Below, one piece after another: positions 14,541 to 22,685 of a DNA stretch of 32,374 nucleotides. Source of the DNA: JAMCTM01 sp023473545 (GTDB lineage Bacteria; Patescibacteriota; Microgenomatia; Levybacterales; UBA12049); contig JAMCXO010000007.1 of assembly GCA_023473545.1 (NCBI GenBank), positions 1 to 32,374 on the forward strand, in the 5' to 3' direction. The first letter of the stretch is position 1. Every line of letters starts with the position of its first letter. Position numbers and translations under genes: made by a program. Under the pieces are notes generated by a model that was not told the DNA's origin, made no database searches, and worked only from the letters and a program-made list of their open reading frames with translations.

Positions 14541-14978
14541 ATGGAGAAACAGGAATTTTTTCAGGATAAATGGGATAAAGGTAAAATTATTAAAGGATTA
14601 GCCATTCTTTTAATATTTGCCTGTTTGCTGTTTTTTGCCTTTAAGATGCACATTCTGGACAAATATCTCAAAAAAAACCTTTCCTCTTCTCAGGGCGCGG
14701 CCGGACAGGTTAAGGGCGCCCAGACAACGGAAGCAGATATTTCAGGGTCTAACTCGGCACCTGCTGATTCTTTTCTGCCTCCTTCTTCGGAAAATATTCA
14801 ATCCTCGCTTAAGGATAGGGTTTCTCAGCTAAAACAAGAGGTTTCAAACCTTAATGTTTTGGAGGTGGCATCTTCTTCTTCTCAGGTTCAAAAGGTATTG
14901 CAAGATGTTAAATCATTAGAACAATATCCCCATAATCAGGCTAAGGAGGCCTGTCTTAATATTTGTAATTCTTTATGA
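14541..14978 (+). CDS. Single-pass membrane protein of unknown function
   Basis: A 145-residue protein with a charged N-terminus, one transmembrane helix (about 17-36, GLAILLIFACLLFFAFKM) and a Ser/Ala/Gln-rich exported part that ends in a helical, possibly coiled-coil segment (about 88-130) and two cysteines near the C-terminus (CLNIC). I do not recognise the family. The start is placed at ATG 14541, because the frame upstream of it crosses the divergent gene and the promoter region; an ATG at 14418 in the same frame is not credible. Its stop overlaps the start of the transporter frame (ATGA), so the two would have been translationally coupled. Confidence 0.7.
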   Translation: MEKQEFFQDKWDKGKIIKGLAILLIFACLLFFAFKMHILDKYLKKNLSSSQGAAGQVKGAQTTEADISGSNSAPADSFLPPSSENIQSSLKDRVSQLKQEVSNLNVLEVASSSSQVQKVLQDVKSLEQYPHNQAKEACLNICNSL

Positions 14979-16240
14979 AAAAGATTAAAAAGTTTCTAAG
15001 AATTTTAGGCCCGGGCTTTATCACGGGAGCATCCGACGATGACCCTTCCGGTATTGCAACTTATTCGCAAACAGGTGCGATTTTTGGTTTTTCCCAAGCT
15101 TGGCTGGCTCTTTTTTCCCTGCCTTTTATGATAGTAATGCAGGAGATAAGCGGCAGAATAGGTCTTGTTACCGGTAAAGGCTTAGCCGCTGTTTTAAGGA
15201 ATTACTATCCAAAGAAGGTTTTGTATTTGGTAGTATCCCTCCTTTTCCTGGCCAATACGATAAATATCGGGGCTGATCTAGGAGCAATGGCCCAGGCTTC
15301 TCAGGGCATTATCCATGCTCCTTTTGTTGTTCTTCTTCTTATCATGGTGTTTGCCACGCTTTTTCTTGAAGTTTTCGTTTCTTATAAAACCTATGCCAAG
15401 TATCTTACCTACTTGTGTTTTGTGCTTTTATCTTATGTTGCCAGTGTTTTTTTTATCTCTTTAAACCTTAGGCAGGTAGTGTCGTCCATATCCGTGCCGC
15501 ACATAATATTTGAAAGGACATATATTTTGAATATTGTGGCTGTTTTAGGGACAACAATTTCTCCTTACCTTTTCTTTTGGCAGGCATCCGAAGAGGTAGA
15601 GGAGGAGGTATCGCATCATAAGTTATTAAGAATGGGGTATGGCAGGCCCAAGGTTACCGCAAAGGATATATTAAGACTTAAGACAGATACCGTAATAGGC
15701 ATGTTTTTTTCAAACCTGGTGATGTGGTTTATTATAATTGCCACCGGCGCTACTATATTTACGCATGGAGGAAGGCCCATTGAAACTGCCTACGATGCGG
15801 CCTTGGCTCTTAGGCCCTTTGCCGGAGATTTATCGTTCTTGCTTTTTGCGGTCGGTATTATCGGCACCGGACTTTTGGCGGTTCCGATTCTTGCCGGTTC
15901 TGCTTCTTACGCGGTTTCTGAAGCCTTCGGATGGCAGGAAGGGCTTTACAGAAAACTTAGAAGCGCGCACGGATTCTACTCATAATAACAGCGGCCAACC
16001 CTGGTTGGTATTTTGATCAACTTTTTGGGAATAGGACCAATAGTTGCTTTGTACTATACGGCAGTTATAAATGGTATAATTGCCCCCCCTCTTATGGTAG
16101 TACTTTTATTGATTTCCAATAACAGAAAGATTATGGGAGAGAAAAGAAATACGTTAATAACTAATGCGATTGGCGTTGCCGCCGCTGTTATTATGAGTAT
16201 TTCCGTAGTGATTTTATTAATGTCGTTTTTGATTAAATAA
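14975..16240 (+). pseudogene. NRAMP-like divalent metal transporter, interrupted by a micro-lesion
   Basis: A 422-codon frame reads as one NRAMP-superfamily transporter, broken by TAATAA at 15983-15988. Upstream (336 residues) it has about nine membrane segments; downstream, in the same frame, come the last two (GIGPIVALYYTAVINGIIAPPL). Between SAHGFYS and TLVGILIN the expected VITAA-type residues appear only in another frame (ATA ACA GCG GCC, 15986-15997). This fits loss of one base near 15983 and gain of one A near 15997. The canonical metal-site motifs differ as well: DPSG instead of DPGN in helix 1 and SPY instead of MPH in helix 6, so even an intact protein would fall outside the classical MntH group and its ion is uncertain. 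Real inactivation, a strain variant or an assembly error are all possible. Confidence 0.75.
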
Positions 16241-16254
16241 ACCATAAACTTATT

Positions 16255-17262
16255 ATGGACGATTTGAAAGATAGGATTTCTAAGCTTTTGAGCGAGCTTA
16301 ATATCGAGAAGAAGAAAAAAGAGATTAGGGAAATAGAGGGTGCCAGTATTGGTCCGGACTTTTGGCTGGATTATAAAACAGCCTCACTCAGGATGAAAGA
16401 GCTGTCCAATCTGCAAAAAGAGGTGGGGGACGCGGAGGAACTTACCGAACTGGCGGAAAGAGGAAAATTTGAAGAGGCGGACAGGCTCTTGAGGGAACTT
16501 GAGACCCTCCTTTACCTCTCGGGACCCTACGACCGTGGAAGAGCGATTTTTTCTATACACGCCGGCCAGGGAGGAGTAGAGGCTATGGATTGGGCGGCTA
16601 TGCTTTACAGGATGTATGTCAGATTTTTTGAGCGAAGAAACTGGCAATACGATGTTTTAGAAGAAATCCTTGGGGAGGAAGCCGGGATAAAATCCGTTAC
16701 CCTTGAGGTATCAGGGGATTATGCCTACGGCTGTCTTAAAGGAGAATCCGGTGTTCACAGACTGGTTAGACAATCTCCTTTTAATGCCGATAATTTGCGC
16801 CAAACATCCTTTGCCTTGATTGAGGTTATGCCGGCGCTTGAGGAGAGGCATGATATTGAGGTAAAAGATGAGGATTTAGAATGGGATTTTTATAGATCCG
16901 GGGGGCATGGGGGGCAGAATGTCAACAAGGTTTCAACAGCGGTTAGATTAAGACACCGGCCAACAGGTATTACCGTTACGGCGCAGTCACAGCGTTATCA
17001 AGGCCAGAACAGGGAATATGCCCTAAAACTTCTCAGGTCAAGACTCTGGTTTCTGGAGGAAGAGGAGAAGAAAAAGGAAGAAAAAAGATTAAAGGGCGTT
17101 TATAAGGCCCCGGGATGGGGAAACCAGATTCGTTCTTATGTTCTGCATCCGTACCATATGGTGAAGGATTTGCGTACTGGTTTTGAAACCGGCAATACAA
17201 ATTTGGTGCTCGATGGCGATCTTGATGGATTTATAGAAGCAGAGCTGAGACGCAGGGTATAG
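16255..17262 (+). CDS. prfB: Peptide chain release factor 2
   Basis: A 335-residue class I release factor. The codon-recognition tripeptide is SPF (174-176), the RF2 type reading UAA and UGA, and GGQ (219-221, in SGGHGGQNVNKV) triggers peptide release. Domain 1 is a coiled region (about 1-100) somewhat shorter than in E. coli RF2 (365). The frame is continuous from ATG 16255, so the autoregulatory +1 frameshift at an early UGA found in many prfB genes is absent. Presence of RF2 argues against UGA reassignment in this organism. It follows the interrupted transporter by 14 nt. Confidence 0.96.
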   Translation: MDDLKDRISKLLSELNIEKKKKEIREIEGASIGPDFWLDYKTASLRMKELSNLQKEVGDAEELTELAERGKFEEADRLLRELETLLYLSGPYDRGRAIFSIHAGQGGVEAMDWAAMLYRMYVRFFERRNWQYDVLEEILGEEAGIKSVTLEVSGDYAYGCLKGESGVHRLVRQSPFNADNLRQTSFALIEVMPALEERHDIEVKDEDLEWDFYRSGGHGGQNVNKVSTAVRLRHRPTGITVTAQSQRYQGQNREYALKLLRSRLWFLEEEEKKKEEKRLKGVYKAPGWGNQIRSYVLHPYHMVKDLRTGFETGNTNLVLDGDLDGFIEAELRRRV

Positions 17263-17403
17263 TTTTTAACTGGTATTGTCAAAAGATGAAATTTGTGTTT
17301 TACTAAGGGAGAGAAAAAAGCAATGCTTTGGTTTTCTTGCGTGATAAAATTATTAGGTTAAGTTTTTAACCAAGATTAATATTATTATAAAGGAGGTGAT
17401 TTA
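17263..17403 (+). promoter_or_regulatory. Promoter and strong Shine-Dalgarno region of the ftsEX cluster
   Basis: Two candidate promoters: TTGTCA (17276-17281)-N17-TTTACT (17299-17304), and an extended -10 TGATAAAAT (17342-17350). A weak hairpin AAAGC-AAT-GCTTT (17317-17329) followed by GGTTTTC may end prfB transcription. AAGGAGGTGAT (17390-17400) is a nearly full-length anti-Shine-Dalgarno complement, 3 nt from ATG 17404. Confidence 0.55.
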
Positions 17404-17856
17404 ATGGAGACACAAGGACAAGAGCAATCACTGATTCACGATTTTAATAAACAAAGTAACAATAATTCCTTTTTTTCACTTGGTCTTATTATCTTTATAA
17501 TCGTTGCTATTGTGTTTGGTATAGGAACGGGCTATGCCCTGTCCAAGCATGGGACGGGCACAGGAGGCATAATGAGAGGATTTAGTTTAGGCGCCGCGCC
17601 CAAGATAGTTGGATCTAATGATTTAAAAACATTTAAAGACACCGCGGAGGGCGTTTTGAAAAATGGAGGGATTGACGGAGAAGGTCAGTATCATCTTGTT
17701 CGCCCGGGCGGAGCCAGCCAAAATGTTTACCTTACCTCTTCCACTCTGGATCTTTCTAAATTTATCAATAAGAAACTAAAGGTGTGGGGTCAGACCCAAA
17801 AAGCACAGCACGCCGGATGGCTTATGGATGTTGGCCGTGTGGAGATTTTAAATTAA
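17404..17856 (+). CDS. Membrane-anchored protein upstream of ftsE, unknown function
   Basis: A 150-residue protein with a polar Asn/Gln-rich N-terminus (1-21), one transmembrane helix (about 24-46) and an extracytoplasmic domain of about 100 residues. Segments such as GQYHLVRPGG, NVYLTSS, KKLKVWGQTQ and GWLMDVGRVEIL suggest a small beta-rich, perhaps OB-like, fold; this is inference. I do not recognise the family. It has the strongest Shine-Dalgarno site in the window (AAGGAGGTGAT), so high translation is expected. Its stop codon is 7 nt before ftsE, which suggests co-transcription and perhaps a division-related role. Confidence 0.75.
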   Translation: METQGQEQSLIHDFNKQSNNNSFFSLGLIIFIIVAIVFGIGTGYALSKHGTGTGGIMRGFSLGAAPKIVGSNDLKTFKDTAEGVLKNGGIDGEGQYHLVRPGGASQNVYLTSSTLDLSKFINKKLKVWGQTQKAQHAGWLMDVGRVEILN

Positions 17857-17863
17857 TACTGTA

Positions 17864-18547
17864 ATGATAAAATTAGATAAGGTTTCAAAAAAATTCGGCA
17901 ACGGATCGGTAGGACTTTCCGAGGTAACGCTTAATATCGAGAAGGGTGAATTTGTTTTTTTGGTGGGACGGACAGGATCCGGCAAAACAACATTTTTCCG
18001 CCTTTTAATAAGGGATTTTTTACCATCAGAGGGGAGCATAACAGTCGGCAACTTTGATCTGATTAAGTTACCCAAACATAAAATCGCGCACCTTAGAAGA
18101 AAAATAGGGGTAGTGTTTCAGGATCTTAAGCTTTTGATGGACAGAACAATATTCGAGAATATACTTTTGCCCCTTGAGGCATCGGGCTTTAAAGATCAGG
18201 ACATAAAGAAAAAGACCGAAGACATTATGGAAGAAATGGAGTTATCAAAGCACAGTGATAAATTTCCTCTTCAGCTTTCCGGGGGGGAACTGCAGAGAGT
18301 AGCGATAGCAAGGGCCTTAATTCTCGCGCCTGAAATACTTTTGGCCGATGAGCCAACCGGCAATTTGGATCCCCAAACAGGAGAAGGAATTGTAAATCTT
18401 CTCATGGATATAAATAAAAAAGGCACAACAGTTGTTATGGCTACGCACAACGATGTCGTTGTTAATAAATTCGCGAAAAGAGTCATTTCACTGGACAAAG
18501 GAAAGGTTATAAAAGATCAGGAGAAAGGGAAATATGAGATCTCTTAA
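17864..18547 (+). CDS. ftsE: Cell division ATP-binding protein FtsE
   Basis: A 227-residue ABC ATPase that pairs with FtsX to control cell-wall hydrolysis at the septum. Walker A is GRTGSGKTT (about 35-43), the Q-loop lies in VVFQDLKLLMDRTIFENI, the signature is LSGGELQR, Walker B is LLADEPTGNLDP, and the H-loop is ATHND. DLKLLMDRTIFENI is characteristic of FtsE rather than of other export ATPases. ftsX begins 14 nt before its end, so the two are translationally coupled. Confidence 0.96.
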   Translation: MIKLDKVSKKFGNGSVGLSEVTLNIEKGEFVFLVGRTGSGKTTFFRLLIRDFLPSEGSITVGNFDLIKLPKHKIAHLRRKIGVVFQDLKLLMDRTIFENILLPLEASGFKDQDIKKKTEDIMEEMELSKHSDKFPLQLSGGELQRVAIARALILAPEILLADEPTGNLDPQTGEGIVNLLMDINKKGTTVVMATHNDVVVNKFAKRVISLDKGKVIKDQEKGKYEIS

Positions 18548-19400
18548 AACAACGATCCGTCATATCAGACGTTCCCCTTATCAGGCTTTTGCGGCCGTTC
18601 TTATCATGACTGTTACCTTTATGGCTATTTCTATCTTTACCTTTTTGATATTGGGTTCTTCAAAAATTATTTCTTATTTCGAATCAAAGCCTCAGGTAAC
18701 AGCCTTTTTTAAGGACAGCGCAAAAACGGAGAATATCAGGGCGCTTGAAGATCAGTTGAGTCAAAGCGGAAAGGTTTCGAAAATACATTTTGTTTCCAAA
18801 CAGGAAGCGCTTAAAATCTATAGGCAGCAGAATAAAAATGACCCTTTGCTTTTGGACCTGGTTACGGCTGATATTTTGCCTGCCTCTTTGGAAATCTCGA
18901 CTTACAAAATAGAGGATTTGGCAAGTATTTCCAATATGCTGCGCCAGTCGTCTTTTGTGCAGGAGGTTATTTTTCAAAAAGACGTTGTTTCCACCCTTAC
19001 TGCCTGGACGGATTCCCTAAGAAAGATAGGAATAGCCTTGATAGTAGTTTTGTCTATTGTGTCAATTTTTATCATGATAACTATTATAGGCATTAGGATT
19101 TCCCAGAAAAGAGACGAAATAGAAATTATTAGGCTTTTGGGCGCGGGCGGCTGGTATATAAGATGGCCGTTTATTCTGGAAGGCATATTCTATGGTGTTA
19201 CCGGTGCTTTTATTGCCTGGATTATTTCTTCTATCGGTCTTTTGTATGAAACGCCGTTTCTGGAGTCTTTTCTCAAAGGTATTCCCCTCCTACCTGTTCC
19301 CTATCTGTTTTTCTTAGAGATGCTTGGCGTTGAACTTATATTAGCGATTTTGCTGGGGGCTTTTGCAAGTTTTATCGCTGTTCTTCGCTATTTAAAATAG
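18534..19400 (+). CDS. ftsX: Cell division protein FtsX
   Basis: A 288-residue inner-membrane protein with the FtsX layout: a short cytoplasmic N-terminus, helix 1 (about 18-42), an extracytoplasmic domain (about 45-165) that normally binds the partner hydrolase or activator, and three further helices (about 170-192, 217-240 and 258-284). It relays ATP-driven changes in FtsE to the outside. The gene overlaps ftsE by 14 nt and is followed after 31 nt by the coiled-coil/C39-like protein, which is its likely partner. Identification rests on topology, the ECD position and ftsE next to it. Confidence 0.93.
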   Translation: MRSLKTTIRHIRRSPYQAFAAVLIMTVTFMAISIFTFLILGSSKIISYFESKPQVTAFFKDSAKTENIRALEDQLSQSGKVSKIHFVSKQEALKIYRQQNKNDPLLLDLVTADILPASLEISTYKIEDLASISNMLRQSSFVQEVIFQKDVVSTLTAWTDSLRKIGIALIVVLSIVSIFIMITIIGIRISQKRDEIEIIRLLGAGGWYIRWPFILEGIFYGVTGAFIAWIISSIGLLYETPFLESFLKGIPLLPVPYLFFLEMLGVELILAILLGAFASFIAVLRYLK

Positions 19401-19431
19401 AATTTATCTTCGTTCGACTGGGGACATCGCT

Positions 19432-20697
19432 ATGAAAAAAAACATAGTTATTTTCACTTTTTGCCTAGTTGCTATTTTATTTTTGAGATCGGGTCTTTTT
19501 GTCTTGGTAAAAGCAGACTCAACTTCATCATCCAGCGCCTCTTCTCAAACAAGCAGTATCAAGGAGTGCGCCGACAATAAAATTAGCGTTGCGGATTGTC
19601 CGAATTTCTTGCAAAACAAAGTTAATGACCTTAATTCTCAGGCAAATACTCTTTCTTCTCAGATAGCTGTTATGGATAGCCAGATAAACCTAACGCAGGC
19701 TAGAATATACGCAACTAAGCAGCAGATTGCGACGTTGGCAAAGGATATTAATACCGCCTCCAAAAAAATAGACGGACTTAACGGATATTTAGATAACCTG
19801 ACAAAGGTTCTTATAAATAGAATCATCGCGACCTATGAGGCTGCCAATATACAGCCAATACAGATATTGTTAACATCGGGAAGCGCTTCGGATTTTCTCT
19901 CCCGACTTAGTTATCTGCAGATCGCCCAAGCCCACGACAAGAAATTAATCTACGACACCCAACAGGCAAAGGACGATTACGCCAACCAAAAACAAATTTT
20001 TCAGGACAAGAAAAAACAAGTGGAAGCGCTTAGGGCGCAGCTGGAATCCTACACGAAAGAACTTGCCCAGGAAAAACAGTCCAAAAAAGATCTTTTAACC
20101 CAGACCCAAGGTAGCGAAGCAAATTACCAAAATTTACTAGCCCAGGCAAAGGCCCAGCTGGCTGCATTTTCAAACTTTGTAACCTCTCAAGGAGGGGTAA
20201 CTTTAATTACAGCAGATCCTAGTTGGCCCAGTAATTATTATTCTCAATTAGATAAGCGATGGGGAAATGTGGCTATTGCCGGATATTATTCGTCTCCAAA
20301 CGATGTTACATCTATCGGGGCTTCCGGATGCTTAATAACGTCGGTTGCTATGGTTTCATCAAAAAGAGGAAACGCGATAACGCCTTTAGCAATAGGCACC
20401 AATGGATCATACTTTTTTGATGCAGATTTTAGATGGTCTTCTCCTGGGTTAGAATCATTCGGTTTATCTCCAACTTTTTCTAGCGATACATCTATAATTG
20501 ATACTAATTTATCGCAAGGCAAATGGGTTATTGTAGGTATTAGTAGTTATCCGGGATCGCATTATCCTTTCCATTTTGTCGTCATTACGTCTAAAAATGG
20601 TAGTGATTATAATTTATTTGATCCTTGGAAGGGACCGAACGTTTCATTTAACAGCAACTACGGATCGGATTATATAACGGAAATTATAACTTATTAG
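19432..20697 (+). CDS. Secreted coiled-coil protein with C39-like cysteine peptidase domain, probable FtsEX-linked wall hydrolase
   Basis: A 421-residue exported protein. Residues about 5-28 form a signal peptide or anchor. A Ser-rich stretch is followed by a long coiled coil (about 60-245) like those of EnvC and PcsB. The C-terminal domain (about 265-421) resembles the C39_2 papain-like peptidase family: QLDKRWGN (possible oxyanion Gln), Cys300 in GASGCLITS, His381 in FHFVVI and Asp397 in LFDPW. In characterised systems FtsX controls coiled-coil partners: EnvC in E. coli, PcsB with a CHAP domain in pneumococcus, RipC with NlpC/P60 in mycobacteria. Position directly after ftsEX and the coiled coil suggest the same role here with a C39-like domain. 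A protease role cannot be excluded. Confidence 0.82.
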   Translation: MKKNIVIFTFCLVAILFLRSGLFVLVKADSTSSSSASSQTSSIKECADNKISVADCPNFLQNKVNDLNSQANTLSSQIAVMDSQINLTQARIYATKQQIATLAKDINTASKKIDGLNGYLDNLTKVLINRIIATYEAANIQPIQILLTSGSASDFLSRLSYLQIAQAHDKKLIYDTQQAKDDYANQKQIFQDKKKQVEALRAQLESYTKELAQEKQSKKDLLTQTQGSEANYQNLLAQAKAQLAAFSNFVTSQGGVTLITADPSWPSNYYSQLDKRWGNVAIAGYYSSPNDVTSIGASGCLITSVAMVSSKRGNAITPLAIGTNGSYFFDADFRWSSPGLESFGLSPTFSSDTSIIDTNLSQGKWVIVGISSYPGSHYPFHFVVITSKNGSDYNLFDPWKGPNVSFNSNYGSDYITEIITY

Positions 20698-20709
20698 TTT
20701 CATTTTTTA

Positions 20710-21594
20710 ATGAAGGCAATAGTTGTCCTAATTGTTTTATTAGGTTTATTAACATTTACAAAATCTGTTTTTGCCTCTTCGAATGTTGTTATCAACGAGT
20801 TTTTGGCCAATCCTGCATCTGGCGGAAATGAGTGGGTTGAGTTATATAATCCAACTTCATCGGATGTAAATTTAAGCGGCTGGGCTTTGAGCGATAAGTC
20901 GGGTTCTAAAAAGAGTCTTGATATGCTAAAGGCAATTCCTGCCAATGGTTTTGCGGTTTATGAATATTCAGGAGACGGCTGGCTTAATAACAGCGCCAGC
21001 GACTCAAAGCCCGAGTCAATCTCTCTTTTTGATAATAACGGATCTGCCATAGACAGCTTTTCTTATTATTCTGATCAAAAAGAAAGCATAACAACCGGCC
21101 GAAGTCCGGACGGATCGGATAACTGGTCTGTTCTTGCGTCTCAAACAAAAGGATCGGCCAATGGTAATCCGCCCGATACCCCAACGCCGACACCTGGTCC
21201 AACCGCCGCGCCCGCTAAAATAAAAACACCCACACCCTCCCCTAAACCAACCTTCCCTCCCGCCAAAACACCGGCGGCAACTTCCGCGATATCTCCAACA
21301 ATAACCGAAGGCAGTATTATCGCTTTGGCAACCCCGGAAACAGCCACGGATTACCCGACAGATTATCCGGACGTTCTGGCAACGGATAGCACGGATGTGT
21401 TAGCCACGCAAAACAGCAATATTTCTCCTGCCCCATCAATTAAACCCAGTATGGCAAAAAAGCAATCGGTGAATAATTTGCCCGGAATTTTAATCGCCTT
21501 AGGCCTTATCTTTTTTGCCTCTTGTGGTATACTCGTTTTTCAATCGCCTATAAAAAACTTATTTAAAGGATTGTCCGACAAACAAAGTTTATAG
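20710..21594 (+). CDS. Lamin-tail-domain surface protein with C-terminal membrane anchor
   Basis: A 294-residue cell-surface protein. Residues 1-22 are a signal peptide ending VFA. Residues about 24-140 form a lamin tail domain (LTD): VVINEFLANP, NEWVELYNPTSSDVNLSGWALSD, and later GRSPDGSDNW. A linker rich in Thr, Pro and Ala (about 152-250) includes short TP repeats and TDYPTDYPD. A single transmembrane helix (about 257-277) precedes a basic tail, so the LTD is displayed outside. LTDs of this kind are common in secreted bacterial proteins, but the ligand is unknown. The start follows the C39-like gene by 12 nt with no Shine-Dalgarno site. Confidence 0.85.
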   Translation: MKAIVVLIVLLGLLTFTKSVFASSNVVINEFLANPASGGNEWVELYNPTSSDVNLSGWALSDKSGSKKSLDMLKAIPANGFAVYEYSGDGWLNNSASDSKPESISLFDNNGSAIDSFSYYSDQKESITTGRSPDGSDNWSVLASQTKGSANGNPPDTPTPTPGPTAAPAKIKTPTPSPKPTFPPAKTPAATSAISPTITEGSIIALATPETATDYPTDYPDVLATDSTDVLATQNSNISPAPSIKPSMAKKQSVNNLPGILIALGLIFFASCGILVFQSPIKNLFKGLSDKQSL

Positions 21595-21606
21595 AAAAAC
21601 GAATGT

Positions 21607-22074
21607 ATGGAAAAAGTTTTTGTAACTAATAGTTCTAAAGAGACGCAAAAATTGGGAGAAGAGCTTGTTCAAAAATTTAATTTTAATCAGGGTTTAACTC
21701 TTGAAAAAGCTCTTGTTTTGACTCTTTATGGAGATTTGGGCAGCGGCAAAACGACTTTTGTGCAGGGCTTGGCAAAGGGATTGGGAATTGGAGAAAGGAT
21801 TATTTCTCCGACGTTTGTAATAATGCGCGAGCACAGAATTAAGAATAAAGAATTAAGAATAAAGAATTTTTACCATCTGGATTTATACAGAATTCAAGAT
21901 AGCAGGGAAATTGAAGATTTGGGCATGCAGGAAATTATAAGCGATCCCCAAGGCATTGTTGCGGTTGAGTGGGCGGAGAGGATAAAAAATATATTGCCGA
22001 AGGAAAGAATTGATATAAAATTTGAATATGTTGGTAAGAGGGCGAGAAGAATCACGGTCAGGAATAATTTTTAA
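21607..22074 (+). CDS. tsaE: tRNA threonylcarbamoyladenosine biosynthesis ATPase TsaE
   Basis: A 155-residue P-loop ATPase required for the t6A modification at A37 of ANN-decoding tRNAs, acting with TsaB and TsaD. Walker A is GDLGSGKTT (42-50). SPTFVIMREH (switch I), YHLDLYRI and VAVEWAERI are diagnostic. Between REH and FYHLDLYR lies an extra lysine-rich segment, RIKNKELRIKN, encoded by a tandem DNA repeat at 21834-21870. tsaC follows 41 nt downstream, and tsaB after that. Confidence 0.93.
   Translation: MEKVFVTNSSKETQKLGEELVQKFNFNQGLTLEKALVLTLYGDLGSGKTTFVQGLAKGLGIGERIISPTFVIMREHRIKNKELRIKNFYHLDLYRIQDSREIEDLGMQEIISDPQGIVAVEWAERIKNILPKERIDIKFEYVGKRARRITVRNNF
21834..21872 (+). repeat. Low-complexity tandem repeat inserted in frame in tsaE
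   Basis: The unit GAATTAAGAATAAA is present about two and a half times. It encodes RIKNKELRIKNF. Related sequence occurs at 318-352 inside the first gene, also translated. Confidence 0.7.
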
Positions 22075-22115
22075 TTTGAAATTTTTAATTTTTATTGAAT
22101 GTCAAAAAAAGACGC

Positions 22116-22685
22116 ATGAATGATGCAGAAAAGGCGATTAAAATCTTAAAAAAAGGCGGGATCGTTATTTTTCCAACCGACACCGCTTTTGGGATTGGGT
22201 GCCGAATTGACAAAACGGAAGCAATAGAAAAATTATTTAAAATCCGCCGGCGTCCAAAAGAAAAAGCAGTTTCCCTTTTAGTTGACTCGATAGAAATGGC
22301 AAGTAAATATTTGGAAGATATTCCAAACGAGGTTCTAAAGCTGATGAAGGATTATTGGCCCGGCGCTCTCACTATAATACTGTGCTGTATTAAAGCGAAG
22401 GTGCCGAGTCTCGTTAGGGGAGGAGGGAAAACGATCGGGGTCAGAATGCCGGATCACGAAACAACGCTTTCTCTCATCAAAGGTACGGGTGTACCAATAC
22501 TTGGTCCGTCCGCGAATTTTCACGGAGAAAAAACGCCTTACAGTTTTGAGGAGTTAGACTCTAATCTTATAAGGCTGGTAGATTATGTAGTTAAAGGAGA
22601 ATGTAAACTTAAAAAGGCATCTACTGTTATAGACTGCTCGATAAAACCCTGGAAAGTTTTGCGTCAGGGAGAGCTGGTTATATGA
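22116..22685 (+). CDS. tsaC: Threonylcarbamoyl-AMP synthase (TsaC/YrdC/Sua5 family)
   Basis: A 189-residue YrdC-fold enzyme that makes threonylcarbamoyl-AMP from threonine, bicarbonate and ATP, the first step of t6A synthesis. Motifs: FPTDTAFGIGC near the N-terminus, KIRRRPKEKAVSLLV (the KRxxxKPL-type basic site), GALTIIL, GVRMPDH and GPSANFHGEKTP. I place the start at ATG 22116; an upstream TTG at 22095 would add seven residues. Low-complexity sequence fills the gap to tsaE. The stop overlaps the tsaB start (ATGA), a sign of coupling. Length fits the short TsaC form without the Sua5 C-terminal domain. Confidence 0.93.
   Translation: MNDAEKAIKILKKGGIVIFPTDTAFGIGCRIDKTEAIEKLFKIRRRPKEKAVSLLVDSIEMASKYLEDIPNEVLKLMKDYWPGALTIILCCIKAKVPSLVRGGGKTIGVRMPDHETTLSLIKGTGVPILGPSANFHGEKTPYSFEELDSNLIRLVDYVVKGECKLKKASTVIDCSIKPWKVLRQGELVI

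Noticed and set aside
16255..16335. Programmed frameshift in prfB
   Set aside because: The coding frame is continuous from ATG 16255, with no early in-frame UGA.
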